A DNA stretch of 45,634 nt from an uncultured Blautia sp. (GTDB taxonomy: Bacteria; Bacillota; Clostridia; Lachnospirales; Lachnospiraceae), in NCBI GenBank assembly GCA_900765525.1, contig CAAFRY010000002.1, positions 1 through 45,634 on the forward strand, written 5' to 3'. A model generated the notes under the pieces. The model was not told the origin of the DNA, made no database searches, and worked only from the letters and a program-made list of their open reading frames with translations. Position 1 is the stretch's first letter. Each line of letters opens with the position of its first letter. This document shows positions 26,228 to 35,576 of this stretch, in pieces. Both the position numbers and the translations under genes were made by a program.

Positions 26228-26289
26228 ATCGCTTCCCCTTTCTAATTACTCCCCCTTTTCCTGCCTGTTTTTGGCTTTTTCCGCATAGG

Positions 26290-26319
26290 AAAAGGGGCCG
26301 GAGCATATCTCTATGCCCC
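26290..26319 (-). terminator. Terminator of the TPR-protein gene
   Basis: Minus-strand hairpin GCATA-GAGA-TATGC with outer GGG/CCC pairs (26294-26319) followed by TTTTCC. It lies about 40 nt after the stop of the gene at 26361 and isolates spoIIAA from read-through. Confidence 0.6.
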
Positions 26320-26360
26320 AGTCCCTTCTCTTCAAGGTTTTTCTGTGGTTTTTATAGCAT

Positions 26361-27890
26361 CTATTCATCATCTACAGCGCCGCCGGATACAGCTCCATCC
26401 TGGGAATCTCCCTCATCCGCACCGCCATTCTGGTCTGTGTCAGCCTGGCTGTCCCCGGAACTGTTCTCTCCTTCATCCTGGCCGCTGTCTGCACCCTCTG
26501 TAGAGCCTCCGTTGGCTTCCATATAATCTTCTGCATCCTGGGCATACTGTGTTCCCGGATACTCGTCTATAATTTTCTGATACCATTTATTGGCGTTGGC
26601 CGTATCGCCTTTTCCCTCATAGGCCTGGGCCAGATAGAACATGGCTCTTCTGTCCTGCTGTATATCCAGAGACTTGGTAAGGCTGGCAATGGCTGCATCA
26701 TAATCTCCGGCATCCAAAGAGGCTTCACCCTCGTCCCGGTATTTTCTTCTCAGAACACTTCCCACCTCATCCATCATGGTATCATAAAGCTCTTTTCCTT
26801 CTACGGACAATAAATTAGGGTCCACACTTTCCAGAGCGTTGGCTGTATTGGTGGAGCTGCCGCTCCTGTAGGCCTGCCATGCTTTCAGCAGGTTTTCATA
26901 GCCTGTGGACTTTTTATCCGCTTCACTGATTTGATTCTGGGCCGTATCCACAGCCTCCTGTGAGGCATCCATCTCCTCCTGCATCCGCTCCAGCTCCGCT
27001 GACTGAGTGGCCATCTTATTGCTGTACTCCACAATCTTCTGGTTGGCTTCCTCATTAATCTTCTGGGTCCTGGCGGGAACCACCAAAAACCACAGGGCCG
27101 CCGCTCCTACCACAAGCCCCAGCACCAAATTTACTAAGGTGTTGGTAATGCTTTTTTCTTTAAATTCCGGCGGCTGGATTATGGTGTCGTTACCTGATTT
27201 AAACACCAGGCTTCCGTCCCTGCCCTCACTATCCCGCTCCATCATACGGAATCTGGGCTCCAGATTGGTCTTCCGCCCGGTTCTCTCTTCCACTTCTCTT
27301 AAAAACCGCAGGGTGGTGGTGTTGGTCTTGTCTACTCTGGCTGCCGCTTTTAACTGTCTCCTGGCTTTTTCGTATTCCTCATCGTGAATATAAATCAGTG
27401 CCAGCAGATGATAGCCTTTAATCAGCTTTGGGTTACTGGCCAGCACCTTTTTCAGCTGCATGGCCGCCATATCTGTGTTGCCGCTTCTGCAGTATTCCAG
27501 ACACTGGTTATATTTCTTAATGCTGGTATTGATGGCATCCAGCCGGTTTGCATTTTTCTGCAGCTCCTCAATATATCCGGCAGCCATATTTCCCTCCGGA
27601 GCCATATTTTTACTTATGACCCACTGGCTCAAAGCCGCCACTACCTCTCCGGTCTCAAAATATACCAGCCCCAGCAGGTTCCTGGCCTGGATATTCAGTT
27701 TATTCATTTTCAGACTTCGCCTGAGACAGGTGATTGCCCCTGACAAATCCCGAACCTGGGCCTTTTCAAGTCCCTGGTTGTAATAGAGATTGGAAAGAGC
27801 CCCTGCCTTTTTCTGAGCCGTCACCCTGCAGCCGCATTTTGGACAGCGTTCCCCGGCTGTGAGAGGGGTTCCGCAAATCATACATTTCAT
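26361..27890 (-). CDS. Zinc-ribbon, TPR and coiled-coil membrane protein
   Basis: 509 residues. N-terminal zinc ribbon (C3/C6 and C16/C19), cytoplasmic TPR repeats from about 30 to 205, one TM segment near 250-273, a coiled coil (about 275-335), further TPR motifs (about 375-455), then an acidic G/S/D/Q-rich tail. The topology suggests an inner scaffold linked to an outer TPR domain. No specific function is known to me. GGGGAG lies 7 nt before the ATG. Probably in an operon with folC and the small protein upstream. Confidence 0.75.
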   Translation of the reverse strand: MKCMICGTPLTAGERCPKCGCRVTAQKKAGALSNLYYNQGLEKAQVRDLSGAITCLRRSLKMNKLNIQARNLLGLVYFETGEVVAALSQWVISKNMAPEGNMAAGYIEELQKNANRLDAINTSIKKYNQCLEYCRSGNTDMAAMQLKKVLASNPKLIKGYHLLALIYIHDEEYEKARRQLKAAARVDKTNTTTLRFLREVEERTGRKTNLEPRFRMMERDSEGRDGSLVFKSGNDTIIQPPEFKEKSITNTLVNLVLGLVVGAAALWFLVVPARTQKINEEANQKIVEYSNKMATQSAELERMQEEMDASQEAVDTAQNQISEADKKSTGYENLLKAWQAYRSGSSTNTANALESVDPNLLSVEGKELYDTMMDEVGSVLRRKYRDEGEASLDAGDYDAAIASLTKSLDIQQDRRAMFYLAQAYEGKGDTANANKWYQKIIDEYPGTQYAQDAEDYMEANGGSTEGADSGQDEGENSSGDSQADTDQNGGADEGDSQDGAVSGGAVDDE

Positions 27891-27902
27891 AAATAATCTC
27901 CC

Positions 27903-28052
27903 CTATTTATCCAAGGTGCTGTTGTCGTCTTTTATCATCTCTTTCAGTATATCAATCACGTCTGTCAAATCCTGTTTGTAGATTGCTCCCTCTGCATCGT
28001 CCACATCCAGACAGGGTTGAAATTTTTTCAGTTCCTCCTCAAAATTTATCAT
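27903..28052 (-). CDS. Small 49-residue protein between folC and TPR gene
   Basis: 49 residues: an ATG with the SD AAGGAGG 7 nt upstream, overlapping the folC end by 14 nt, and a stop 12 nt before the TPR gene. The protein is acidic and mostly helical (MINFEEELKKF, then DLTDVIDILKEMIKDD) with one cysteine (C14). It is below the size most gene finders report, but the SD, coupling and codon use support it. No function recognised. Confidence 0.75.
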   Translation of the reverse strand: MINFEEELKKFQPCLDVDDAEGAIYKQDLTDVIDILKEMIKDDNSTLDK

Positions 28053-29346
28053 GTACAGACCTCCTTACATAATCCTTAATCTCCCCTACAAGATAGAGAG
28101 AGCCCACTGCAAACATCAGTCCCTCTCCCTTCAGCTCGTAGGCCTTGTCAAAGGCCTTCTCCACACTGGGTTCCACATATACCCGGGGACAGCCGTTCTC
28201 CTGAAACAGCCTTCCCAGCTCTCTGGCAGATTCCCTTCTGCTGCCCCATATCTCTGTTGTCACCACATTTTGGAATTTCAGCCCCCTGCAGATTCTGGAA
28301 ATCATATCCTTGAAATCCTTGTCTGATACTGTGGTAAACAGCAGGGTAATGGGATAATCCTCCTGAAAATACCGGACTGTCTCCACGAATCTGGCAATTC
28401 CCTCTTCATTGTGGGCTCCGTCCACAATCACGCCCGGCAAAATGGTCTCCATTCTTCCCTGCCACTTAGTATGGCAGATACCCTTCATCAGCGTTTCTTT
28501 GTCCAGGCCATGAATGTCCTTCAGCACTCCCATAGTCTCCAGAGCCAAGGCAGCATTCATCATCTGATACCGGGCGATAAAAGGCACAAATAATTGGGTC
28601 GCCCCGTAGGTTTCCGAATCAACCAAAAACCGGATTCCCTTAGGCGTATAGTCCAAAAGCTCCAGCTTTTCCTCCTTTACCGGATACCAGGAGCAATCCA
28701 GCTCCCGGGCTCTCTGTTCTATAACCTGAGCCGACTCCAGCCGGTTTCCGTCAAAGATAACCGGCACATGGGTCTTTATAATCCCTGCCTTTTCCCCGGC
28801 AATCTTGGGTATAGTATCTCCCAGATATTCCACATGGTCCAGACTTATGGAAGTGATAACACAGGCTATAGGGTTTGCCACAGAATTGGTGGCATCCAGA
28901 CGGCCCCCAAGCCCGGTTTCCAAAATAATATAATCCACCTCTTCCTGCTGAAAAACCAGCATGCCCATGAGGAATAAAAATTCAAAGTATGTAGGATGGT
29001 AGTCTCCCGCCTCCACCAGGCGGTCTGACAGCTCCTTCACTTTGAGAAAGGCCTCTAAAAAGGTCTGGTCAGAAACCATGACTTCATTTATCTGAAATCT
29101 CTCGTTTATCTTCACCAGATGAGGAGAGGTAAACAGACCGCATTTATAGCCTCCCTCCTCCAGCATGGAGGAAAGAAAGGCACAGACGCTTCCCTTTCCG
29201 TTGGTTCCCGCCACATGGATAATTTTTTTATCTTTATCAGGGCTGCCCAGCATGTCCAGGCAGTTCCTGGTGTGTTCCAATTTATTTTTCGTGGTAAATT
29301 TCGGTATGTCCTCTATATAGGCTACCGCCTCTTCATAGGTAAACAA
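28039..29346 (-). CDS. folC: Folylpolyglutamate synthase / dihydrofolate synthase
   Basis: 435 residues from a TTG start giving (M)FTYEEAVAYIEDIPKF. AGGAGGG lies 7 nt before the TTG; the in-frame ATG at 29424 lies far upstream within a hairpin and gives an un-family-like N-terminus. P-loop HVAGTNGKGSVCAFL; SPHLVKINERFQ; ETGLGGRLDATN; VDGAHNEEGIARF, all Mur-ligase/FolC motifs. Adds glutamates to folates. Confidence 0.92.
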   Translation of the reverse strand: MFTYEEAVAYIEDIPKFTTKNKLEHTRNCLDMLGSPDKDKKIIHVAGTNGKGSVCAFLSSMLEEGGYKCGLFTSPHLVKINERFQINEVMVSDQTFLEAFLKVKELSDRLVEAGDYHPTYFEFLFLMGMLVFQQEEVDYIILETGLGGRLDATNSVANPIACVITSISLDHVEYLGDTIPKIAGEKAGIIKTHVPVIFDGNRLESAQVIEQRARELDCSWYPVKEEKLELLDYTPKGIRFLVDSETYGATQLFVPFIARYQMMNAALALETMGVLKDIHGLDKETLMKGICHTKWQGRMETILPGVIVDGAHNEEGIARFVETVRYFQEDYPITLLFTTVSDKDFKDMISRICRGLKFQNVVTTEIWGSRRESARELGRLFQENGCPRVYVEPSVEKAFDKAYELKGEGLMFAVGSLYLVGEIKDYVRRSVHDKF

Positions 29347-29388
29347 GCATATCCCTCCTGTCTTATCCTGCCTTCTCAGAAAGCAGAA

Positions 29389-29461
29389 ATCACCGCTTCC
29401 CCTATAACGAAAGCTCCGCACCATCCGGTACGGTCACTTACCATTATAATGAAGCGGTGAT
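29389..29461 (-). other. Hairpin element in the folC upstream region
   Basis: An 11-bp perfect outer stem ATCACCGCTTC/GAAGCGGTGAT (29389-29399 with 29451-29461) encloses an inner 7-bp hairpin around CCG-ACC/GGT-CGG with a GGAU loop (29416-29433, one G-U pair). On the minus strand TTTCTGCTTT follows, a poor U-run. It may be a weak terminator after the LtaS-like gene or a folC leader element. I could not match it to a known folate riboswitch. Confidence 0.45.
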
Positions 29462-29502
29462 AATATGCAAGCAAATTATGTCGCTTTCCAGAAAAAAGCT
29501 TG

Positions 29503-31632
29503 TTACTGTTCCTGGGTATCCGTTTCCTGGGTATCCCCATTCTGTCCGGCATCTTCCTGGGCATCCCCATCCTGGGTCTGTCCCTCCTCGGTGGTTTCCT
29601 CCTGCGCAACCGCAGGTTCCAAAGTACCTTCCCCGGTTCCTAAAAGGGGCTCATGGTAAATATACTTCTCTGTTCTGGTAAGAACCCTGTGGGTAGAACT
29701 GTTGCTGCGGATTGCAATATCCACTGTATCTCCGTCTTTCAACTGGTCCGTAAGCACTAAAAGGGTATTCTCGTCAATAAAGCTAGCCTGAATCAGCTCT
29801 CCGTTTACCTCCAGGAAAGCAGACTGGGTCAAGTTTGCTCCTTTGACATAATACTGGCCTTCGGAAATCTTGTTTATACTGTGGAACTCGGCATCCTTTA
29901 CTCCCAGCTTCATCGCCGTAGGCTCATATCCTTCCCCGCTCTCATAGGTGTAGCCCTCTCCATAGAGCAAGTCATACTGAAGCATCTCCAAATCCACCTG
30001 ATAATCCTGGGTGTTCTTTCTGGCCTGATGGAACCGGAACACATTGCCCTCATGGATACCAACCTGGTTCATAACCTCTGCCGCCATCTGATAGGCAGCC
30101 AGGTTCTTATCCTGCTTTTCCAGCCCCATATTGTCCCAGATTACATACTGGGTCTGGAACAGGTACCGGTTTTTCATATCCGTAACCGTCAGTCCCATAG
30201 TGGGCAGATGGTCTCCGTACATCACCAGAACCACATCCTCGTCAAGCTGGGCCAGAGCATCTGTCAGCTCTTTTACAAACTGGTCCATCTCGTAAATCTG
30301 GTTGCAATAGTATTCCCACTTATTATTAACTGCCTCAGAGCTTCCCCCGGAAACCGTAATCTTGGGGTCCTCAATCACCGGCTCCTCCGGATAATCTCCA
30401 TGGCCCTGTACGGAAATGGTGTACACATAATCCGGTCCCTCCGTGGATTCCATGGCCTGAAGAATATATTTTGTCAGGTTTCTGTCCCGAATCCAGTCAT
30501 TGGGATTGGTATCGTCCTGCTCAGACATGTACTCGGAAGAAGTGAAGGTATCAAAGCCCAAATTAGCAAATACCTTCTTTCTGCCGTAGAAATTAGCCTC
30601 GTTGTTATGGATTGCATGGGTTCCATAGCCCAGCTCCTTCAGCACATAAGCTGCGCTCTCACAGGTCTTTTCCTCCAGGATTCCTTTATAAGGATACTCG
30701 CCCGGTCCGAAGTAATGCATACTCATACCTGTAATAGACTCAAACTCCGTGTTGGCGGTTCCTGCTCCTACTGAGGGAACCTTATAATACCCGGAGGAAT
30801 ATTCCTCCATCAGCTTTCTGAAATTCGGAATAGGGTCTTCGGAAATATCCAGGTAATTCACCAAAGTGGGGTCAAAGAAAGACTCCAGCTGGAGAAACAG
30901 AATATTAGGCCTTTTCTCCCCTGTCTCCGGAAGAGAGGACTCACTGTCAAGAATATTCTCCACTGTTTCCCGGGAATAGTCCCTGGGCAGGCTTATGCCT
31001 GTGTTAAATATGGTGGTAGCCAGACAGTAGGGATAGCCGTAGTCCTCATAGGCAAAAGCAATATTTCCGAAATAGTTGGACAGCACCCTTTTTTCCAGGG
31101 CCAGCTTAGTGGTGCCTGCAAAAAGAAGCCCCCCTGCCACAATAAGAGGCACGTTTACCCGGTACCGCAGCTTTCCCCGGTATTTAGGTCCCTTGATAAA
31201 CAGCAGCACCAGAGAAAGGGCCGCCAGAACAGCCAGCACCACTACCACCCAGAAAAAGAAGGGCGGCAGATACCGGTCTGCTATCTCAAAGGCATCAGTA
31301 ATCATATGCAGGTCCGGTCCGGTAAAGGGAGTAACCCTGGTGGAAAGCAGCACACCGTTAATAATACCCAGGCCCATCCAGAATATAGTGAGAATCACTC
31401 TCCAGAATACCCTTCTTCTGAAAAAATAGACCAGCAGGGTTGTGGTAAAAATAAGGAAAGCATTGTAGAAAAACACCAGCGGGCGCTCCTTGGCATAGTC
31501 CATGGCTTCCCATATAGAATGTCTGGAAATGGCTTCAATAAAGAAGTATCCAATGCATACCGCCAGCATCTGCAGGGGTACGGAAAACATGTTTAGATAT
31601 TTCAGGCAAAATACCTTTCTGATTTCTTTCAT
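29503..31632 (-). CDS. LtaS-type sulfatase-domain phosphoglycerol transferase
   Basis: 709 residues from the ATG giving MKEIRKVFCLKY (AAGGAG 7 nt upstream; the TTG at 31638 is too close). Five TM segments within the first 190 residues, then an extracellular alkaline-phosphatase-fold domain: metal ligand glutamate in LFLQLESFFDP, catalytic threonine in GAGTANTEFESITG, then YGDHLP with D and H ligands. It belongs to the lipoteichoic acid synthase family. After the catalytic domain (about 565 on) there is a beta-rich extension and a Q/E/T/D-rich tail (about 670-709) that LtaS lacks. The exact polymer is not known. Confidence 0.85.
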   Translation of the reverse strand: MKEIRKVFCLKYLNMFSVPLQMLAVCIGYFFIEAISRHSIWEAMDYAKERPLVFFYNAFLIFTTTLLVYFFRRRVFWRVILTIFWMGLGIINGVLLSTRVTPFTGPDLHMITDAFEIADRYLPPFFFWVVVVLAVLAALSLVLLFIKGPKYRGKLRYRVNVPLIVAGGLLFAGTTKLALEKRVLSNYFGNIAFAYEDYGYPYCLATTIFNTGISLPRDYSRETVENILDSESSLPETGEKRPNILFLQLESFFDPTLVNYLDISEDPIPNFRKLMEEYSSGYYKVPSVGAGTANTEFESITGMSMHYFGPGEYPYKGILEEKTCESAAYVLKELGYGTHAIHNNEANFYGRKKVFANLGFDTFTSSEYMSEQDDTNPNDWIRDRNLTKYILQAMESTEGPDYVYTISVQGHGDYPEEPVIEDPKITVSGGSSEAVNNKWEYYCNQIYEMDQFVKELTDALAQLDEDVVLVMYGDHLPTMGLTVTDMKNRYLFQTQYVIWDNMGLEKQDKNLAAYQMAAEVMNQVGIHEGNVFRFHQARKNTQDYQVDLEMLQYDLLYGEGYTYESGEGYEPTAMKLGVKDAEFHSINKISEGQYYVKGANLTQSAFLEVNGELIQASFIDENTLLVLTDQLKDGDTVDIAIRSNSSTHRVLTRTEKYIYHEPLLGTGEGTLEPAVAQEETTEEGQTQDGDAQEDAGQNGDTQETDTQEQ

Positions 31633-31674
31633 AATCAATCTCCTTAATTACGTTAAGCCAGTTCCCCCCGCAGC

Positions 31675-34320
31675 TTACTGCAACTGTGCAAGTCTCTGTT
31701 TTACCTGTTCCATCATAGCCGTATAGCGGGCCAGCTTTTCCTTCTCCTGTTCCACTTTTTCCTTAGGTGCTTTGCTGATGAAACGTTCATTTCCAAGCAT
31801 GCCGTTTACACGGGCCAGCTCCTTGGTCAATCTCTCTTCTTCCTTTTTCAGTCTCTCAATCTCTTTCTCTATGTCAACCAGCTCTGCAAAAGGCATGTAG
31901 ATAACAGCCTGAGCAGTCACTGCAGATACGGCGTCCTCTCCGATACCTGTCTTGTCCTCCCGCACCAAAACCTGGCTGGCATAGCCCAGGGAAGCGAAGA
32001 ACACCTTACCTTCTTCAAAAATATCCCGTACCTTCCGGTCCTCAGAAACTACATATACCTTAGCTTTTTTGCTGGGCGGTACGTTCATCCCGGTACGAAC
32101 ATTACGGATAGCTCTAACAGCTTCTTTGATAAGCTCTACCGCTTCTTCGTCCCCGGCAAAATTCCATTCCTCTGTAAACTGAGGCCAGGAGGAAATCATA
32201 ATAGATTCTTCTTCCGGACAAAGAGTACAGTAAATTTCCTCTGTAATAAAAGGCATATAAGGATGCAGCATTTTCAGAGCGTTGGAAAGTACTGTCTTCA
32301 AGGTCCAAAGGGCAGCAGCCTTGGTAGGGTCTTCCTCCTTGTAGAGTCTTGGTTTCACCATCTCGATATACCAGTCGCAGAATTCCTCCCAGATAAAGTC
32401 GTATACCTTCTGCACAGCAATTCCCAGCTCATACTTATCCATGTTTTCTGTAACATCCTTGGCCAGGGTGTTTACCTTAGACAGTATCCATTTATCCGCT
32501 GCTGTCAGGCTGTCCAAATCTATGGTTTCCGGAACCTGAGCCTTCTCCAGATTCATCATAATAAACCTGGAAGCATTCCATACCTTGTTGGCAAAGTTGC
32601 GGCTGGCTTCCACTCTCTCCCAGTAGAAACGCATATCATTTCCCGGCGCATTTCCTGTAATCAGGGTAAGACGAAGGGCATCGGCGCCGTACTTGTCAAT
32701 CACTTCCAGAGGGTCAATGCCATTTCCCAGTGATTTGCTCATCTTCCTTCCCTGGGAATCCCTCACCAGTCCATGAATCAAAACGTGATGGAAAGGTGTT
32801 TTTCCCGTCTGCTCCAGTCCTGAGAATACCATACGGATTACCCAGAAGAAAATAATGTCATAGCCTGTCACCAGCACGTCAGTGGGATAGAAGTATTCCA
32901 TTTCCGGAGTCTTGTCAGGCCAGCCCAGTGTGGAGAAAGGCCACAAAGCTGAGGAGAACCAAGTGTCCAGAGTATCCTCATCCTGATGGAAATGTGTGGC
33001 TCCGCATTTTGGGCATACCTGAGGCATTTCTCTTGCTACCACAGTCTCCCCGCACTGGTCGCAGTAATAAGCCGGGATTCTGTGTCCCCACCAAAGCTGG
33101 CGGGAAATACACCAGTCTCTGATATTTTCCAGCCAGTGCATGTATATCTTATCAAAACGCTCAGGAACAAAAGTAAGATTTCCGTCTTTCAGGGTCTGGA
33201 TGGCAGCTTCTCCCATCTCTTTCATCTTCACGAACCACTGAGGCTTAATCATTGGCTCTACTGTAGTCTTACAGCGGTCATGGGTTCCCACGCTGTGGGC
33301 ATGAGGCACCACTTTCACCAGAAGCCCCTGTGCCTTTAAATCCTCCACCATGGCTTTTCTGGCCTCATACCGGTCCATGCCTGCGTATTTGCCGCCCAGC
33401 TCATTGATGGTAGCATCGTCGTTCATTATATTGATTTCTTCCAGGTTGTGGCGTTTGCCTACCTCAAAGTCATTGGGGTCATGAGCCGGGGTAATCTTTA
33501 CGCAGCCGGTTCCAAACTCCTTGTCCACATACTCATCTGCAATTACCGGAATCTCCCGGTCTGTGAGGGGCAGCTTCAGCATCTTTCCAATCAGATGCTT
33601 ATATCTGTCATCCTCCGGGTTTACAGCTACCGCCGTATCTCCCAGCAGTGTTTCCGGGCGGGTGGTGGCTATTTCCACAAAGGTTCCTTCCTCTCCCACT
33701 ACCGGATAATTGATATGCCAGAAAAATCCGTCCTGGTCCTCATGCTCTACCTCTGCATCAGAAATAGAGGTCTGGCATACAGGACACCAGTTAATGATTC
33801 TGGAGCCTTTATAAATATAGCCTTTTTCATACAGTTTGATAAAAACCTCCTGTACGGCCTTGGAACAGCCCTCGTCCATGGTAAAACGCTCTCTGTCCCA
33901 ATCTGCGGAAGCTCCCAGCTTCTTTAACTGATTTATGATTTTTCCGCCGTATTCTTCCTTCCAGGCCCAGGCATGCTTTAAGAATTCTTCTCTGCCTATT
34001 TCGTTTTTGTCAATTCCCTGTTCTTTCAGCTTTTCAATAACCTTTACCTCTGTGGCAATGGCCGCATGGTCTGTACCAGGCTGCCACAGCGCTTCGTAGC
34101 CTTCCATTCTCTTAAAGCGGATAAGAATGTCCTGCATAGTCTCGTCCAAAGCATGTCCCATGTGCAGCTGTCCTGTTACGTTTGGCGGGGGCATTACAAT
34201 GGTAAAGGGTTTCTTATCTCTGTTTACTTGGGCATGAAAATATTTATTATCCAGCCATTTCTGATAAATCCGGTCTTCCAGACCTTTTGGGTCGTAAGTT
34301 TTTGCAAGCTCTTTGCTCAT
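31675..34320 (-). CDS. valS: Valyl-tRNA synthetase
   Basis: 881 residues. HIGH-type motif [13 protein letters not shown] and KMSKS motif in [11 protein letters not shown]; the editing (CP1) domain carries the [17 protein letters not shown] motif; a C-terminal coiled coil ([26 protein letters not shown]) is typical of ValRS. Two zinc-like CxxC sites occur in CDQCGETV and CPKCGATH. Controlled by the T-box leader upstream; AGGAGG precedes the ATG. It lies 42 nt before the LtaS-like gene, so the two may be cotranscribed. Confidence 0.98.
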   Translation of the reverse strand: MSKELAKTYDPKGLEDRIYQKWLDNKYFHAQVNRDKKPFTIVMPPPNVTGQLHMGHALDETMQDILIRFKRMEGYEALWQPGTDHAAIATEVKVIEKLKEQGIDKNEIGREEFLKHAWAWKEEYGGKIINQLKKLGASADWDRERFTMDEGCSKAVQEVFIKLYEKGYIYKGSRIINWCPVCQTSISDAEVEHEDQDGFFWHINYPVVGEEGTFVEIATTRPETLLGDTAVAVNPEDDRYKHLIGKMLKLPLTDREIPVIADEYVDKEFGTGCVKITPAHDPNDFEVGKRHNLEEINIMNDDATINELGGKYAGMDRYEARKAMVEDLKAQGLLVKVVPHAHSVGTHDRCKTTVEPMIKPQWFVKMKEMGEAAIQTLKDGNLTFVPERFDKIYMHWLENIRDWCISRQLWWGHRIPAYYCDQCGETVVAREMPQVCPKCGATHFHQDEDTLDTWFSSALWPFSTLGWPDKTPEMEYFYPTDVLVTGYDIIFFWVIRMVFSGLEQTGKTPFHHVLIHGLVRDSQGRKMSKSLGNGIDPLEVIDKYGADALRLTLITGNAPGNDMRFYWERVEASRNFANKVWNASRFIMMNLEKAQVPETIDLDSLTAADKWILSKVNTLAKDVTENMDKYELGIAVQKVYDFIWEEFCDWYIEMVKPRLYKEEDPTKAAALWTLKTVLSNALKMLHPYMPFITEEIYCTLCPEEESIMISSWPQFTEEWNFAGDEEAVELIKEAVRAIRNVRTGMNVPPSKKAKVYVVSEDRKVRDIFEEGKVFFASLGYASQVLVREDKTGIGEDAVSAVTAQAVIYMPFAELVDIEKEIERLKKEEERLTKELARVNGMLGNERFISKAPKEKVEQEKEKLARYTAMMEQVKQRLAQLQ

Positions 34321-34362
34321 AGGTTCCTCCTCTTTCGGTTATGGGGTATTTTTCGGAAGCCC

Positions 34363-34620
34363 AAAAAAATACCCTTCATAACCATTTTCATAATAGTTAC
34401 AAAGGGCGATTCAATTCGCGGTACCACCTTCATTTATCACTCGTAAGTCCTGTAACGGGGACGATACGGGAAAACCTACCAAACCTGAAACAGGTCCTTC
34501 AGCCCTCCGGTTCAAAAGCTACCTTCCACCCTTTTTCCTTAAACAATCTTTCAGCCGATGAATTGTTCTCTCTGCAAGTTCCCGGGATGTACTCCTCTTT
34601 CTCATCACCTTTTCTTTTAT
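34363..34620 (-). promoter_or_regulatory. T-box riboswitch of valS
   Basis: The T-box sequence AAGGTGGTACCGCG is at 34417-34430 on the minus strand. It is followed by a terminator (stem 34372-34406, 11 bp counting G-U pairs) with a U-run at 34363-34371. Stem I begins near 34605 with GAGGAGTAC and a GCAGAGAG K-turn-like element. A GUA (valine) at 34520-34522 is a candidate specifier codon, fitting valS, though a nearby GUG (34526-34528) cannot be excluded. Uncharged tRNA-Val would favour the antiterminator and raise valS expression. Confidence 0.93.
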
Positions 34621-34626
34621 TTTACA

Positions 34627-34655
34627 ATCATAAGCACAAACTTTTTCTTTGTCAA
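34627..34655 (-). promoter_or_regulatory. Sigma-A promoter of valS
   Basis: Minus-strand consensus TTGACA (34650-34655), 17-bp spacer, TATGAT (34627-34632). Predicted start near 34620, directly before the T-box leader. Confidence 0.85.
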
Positions 34656-34676
34656 GAGAAGAATTTCTAAATTTTC

Positions 34677-34883
34677 CTAAAGATTATCTTTGGTTTTCTG
34701 GTTTTCTCTCTTTCTCTTAGTCATCAGGCCGCCGATACGTCCGGTCTCTTTCGCAGAAAGACTCTTCCATCCAAACTCCTTCACCTTATCCAAAAGGCCC
34801 AGCTCTCCTGCGATTTCATATTTCATCTTTTCTTCCTGGGGAATACTGTCCAGGTCTATCTTTTTTTCCTTATTCTCTGCCAT
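34677..34883 (-). CDS. Small acid-soluble spore protein, alpha/beta-type variant
   Basis: 68 residues. The middle MKYEIAGELGLLDKVKEFGWKSLSAKETGRIGGLMTKRK resembles the two conserved blocks of alpha/beta SASPs (KYEIA-ELG and the GxxGGxMxKR block). An insert with FGWKSLSAKE replaces the usual linker, so it is a divergent member. SASPs bind forespore DNA and protect it from UV and heat. AAAAGGAG precedes the ATG. It ends 22 nt upstream of the valS promoter -35. A sigma-G promoter is expected, but none was clear. Confidence 0.75.
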   Translation of the reverse strand: MAENKEKKIDLDSIPQEEKMKYEIAGELGLLDKVKEFGWKSLSAKETGRIGGLMTKRKRENQKTKDNL

Positions 34884-35051
34884 AAAAAAGCCACACTCCT
34901 TTTCCCGGAAAGCAGAGGTGCCGCATTAAACATATATCAGGAATATTTATACATTTCATGCGATACCCCCTTTTCCTGTCTGCTAATCTCTGTATATGGA
35001 GTATGGCCTTTAAATTTTACTTTATACGATTTTTCAACTATTTCCCAATCC

Positions 35052-35237
35052 CTATTTAGGTATCACAATGGAAGCCACAATATAGGCGAAAATCCCTGCG
35101 CCGAAGCTCATGCAGGTAAGAATCACCCAGGCCAGGCGCACCAGAGTGGGGTCTATGTTAAAATATTCCCCGATTCCTCCGCACACACCTGTAAGCATAT
35201 AGTTTACTGATGAACGGTATAATCTTTTATCTGACAT
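35052..35237 (-). CDS. PspC-domain membrane protein
   Basis: 61 residues. RLYRSSVNYMLTGVCGGIGEYFNIDPTLVRLAWVILT is the PspC core, with one TM hairpin-like C-terminus ending in IVASIVIPK. PspC proteins respond to envelope stress. It is the last gene of the PadR-led cluster, 24 nt after the D/E/W-rich gene. Confidence 0.9.
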   Translation of the reverse strand: MSDKRLYRSSVNYMLTGVCGGIGEYFNIDPTLVRLAWVILTCMSFGAGIFAYIVASIVIPK

Positions 35238-35261
35238 GTTTTACACTCCTCTCTGTTTCCT

Positions 35262-35576
35262 TTAGAATTCAATATGATGATAGTCTCCTTCTTCATGCCC
35301 CCAATTATCCCAGAAATCTCTCCATTCCTGCCAGCTCTCTATGTCATCCAATTCATCCAGCCGGTCCAGCTCATCCAACTCGTCCAGCTCATCCCAGGTA
35401 TCCCAATCCCGGTCTGTAAAGCGGCTGATAAAATTCTGAAATCTGCTGTTCTTTTCCAGGCCCTTTACAAAGTCTCTGTGGTTGGCTCCGCAGACCAGGC
35501 CTCCTGCCAGCAGCAAGGTTCCTGTAAGAAACAGTACCAGAGCGGTAATCAGGCTGATTTTCGTTAATTTTCTCAT
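35262..35576 (-). CDS. Small membrane protein with Leu-Asp-Glu repeat
   Basis: 104 residues. One N-terminal TM segment (about 7-29) and an acidic, tryptophan-rich tail with the repeat LDELDELDRLDELDD (DNA repeat of 9-nt units at 35342-35395). In related clusters this slot usually holds a larger DUF4097-type protein, so this may be a shortened or replaced version. The ATG overlaps the stop of the DUF1700 gene (ATGA). No function recognised. Confidence 0.65.
   Translation of the reverse strand: MRKLTKISLITALVLFLTGTLLLAGGLVCGANHRDFVKGLEKNSRFQNFISRFTDRDWDTWDELDELDELDRLDELDDIESWQEWRDFWDNWGHEEGDYHHIEF

Noticed and set aside
26228..26289. Sigma-H promoter for spoIIAA
   Set aside because: An AGGAAAA...AGAAA match exists but would put the start of transcription at the start codon.
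29347..29502. Folate (THF) riboswitch before folC
   Set aside because: The conserved sequence blocks of the known THF classes could not be found by eye, so only a hairpin element is listed.
29881..30774. 297-residue plus-strand frame antisense to the LtaS-like gene
   Set aside because: Shadow of a clear sulfatase-domain gene; no start signals or family features.
35342..35395. CRISPR-like short repeats
   Set aside because: The repeats are 9-nt coding units without spacers, inside a membrane-protein gene; no cas genes in the window.
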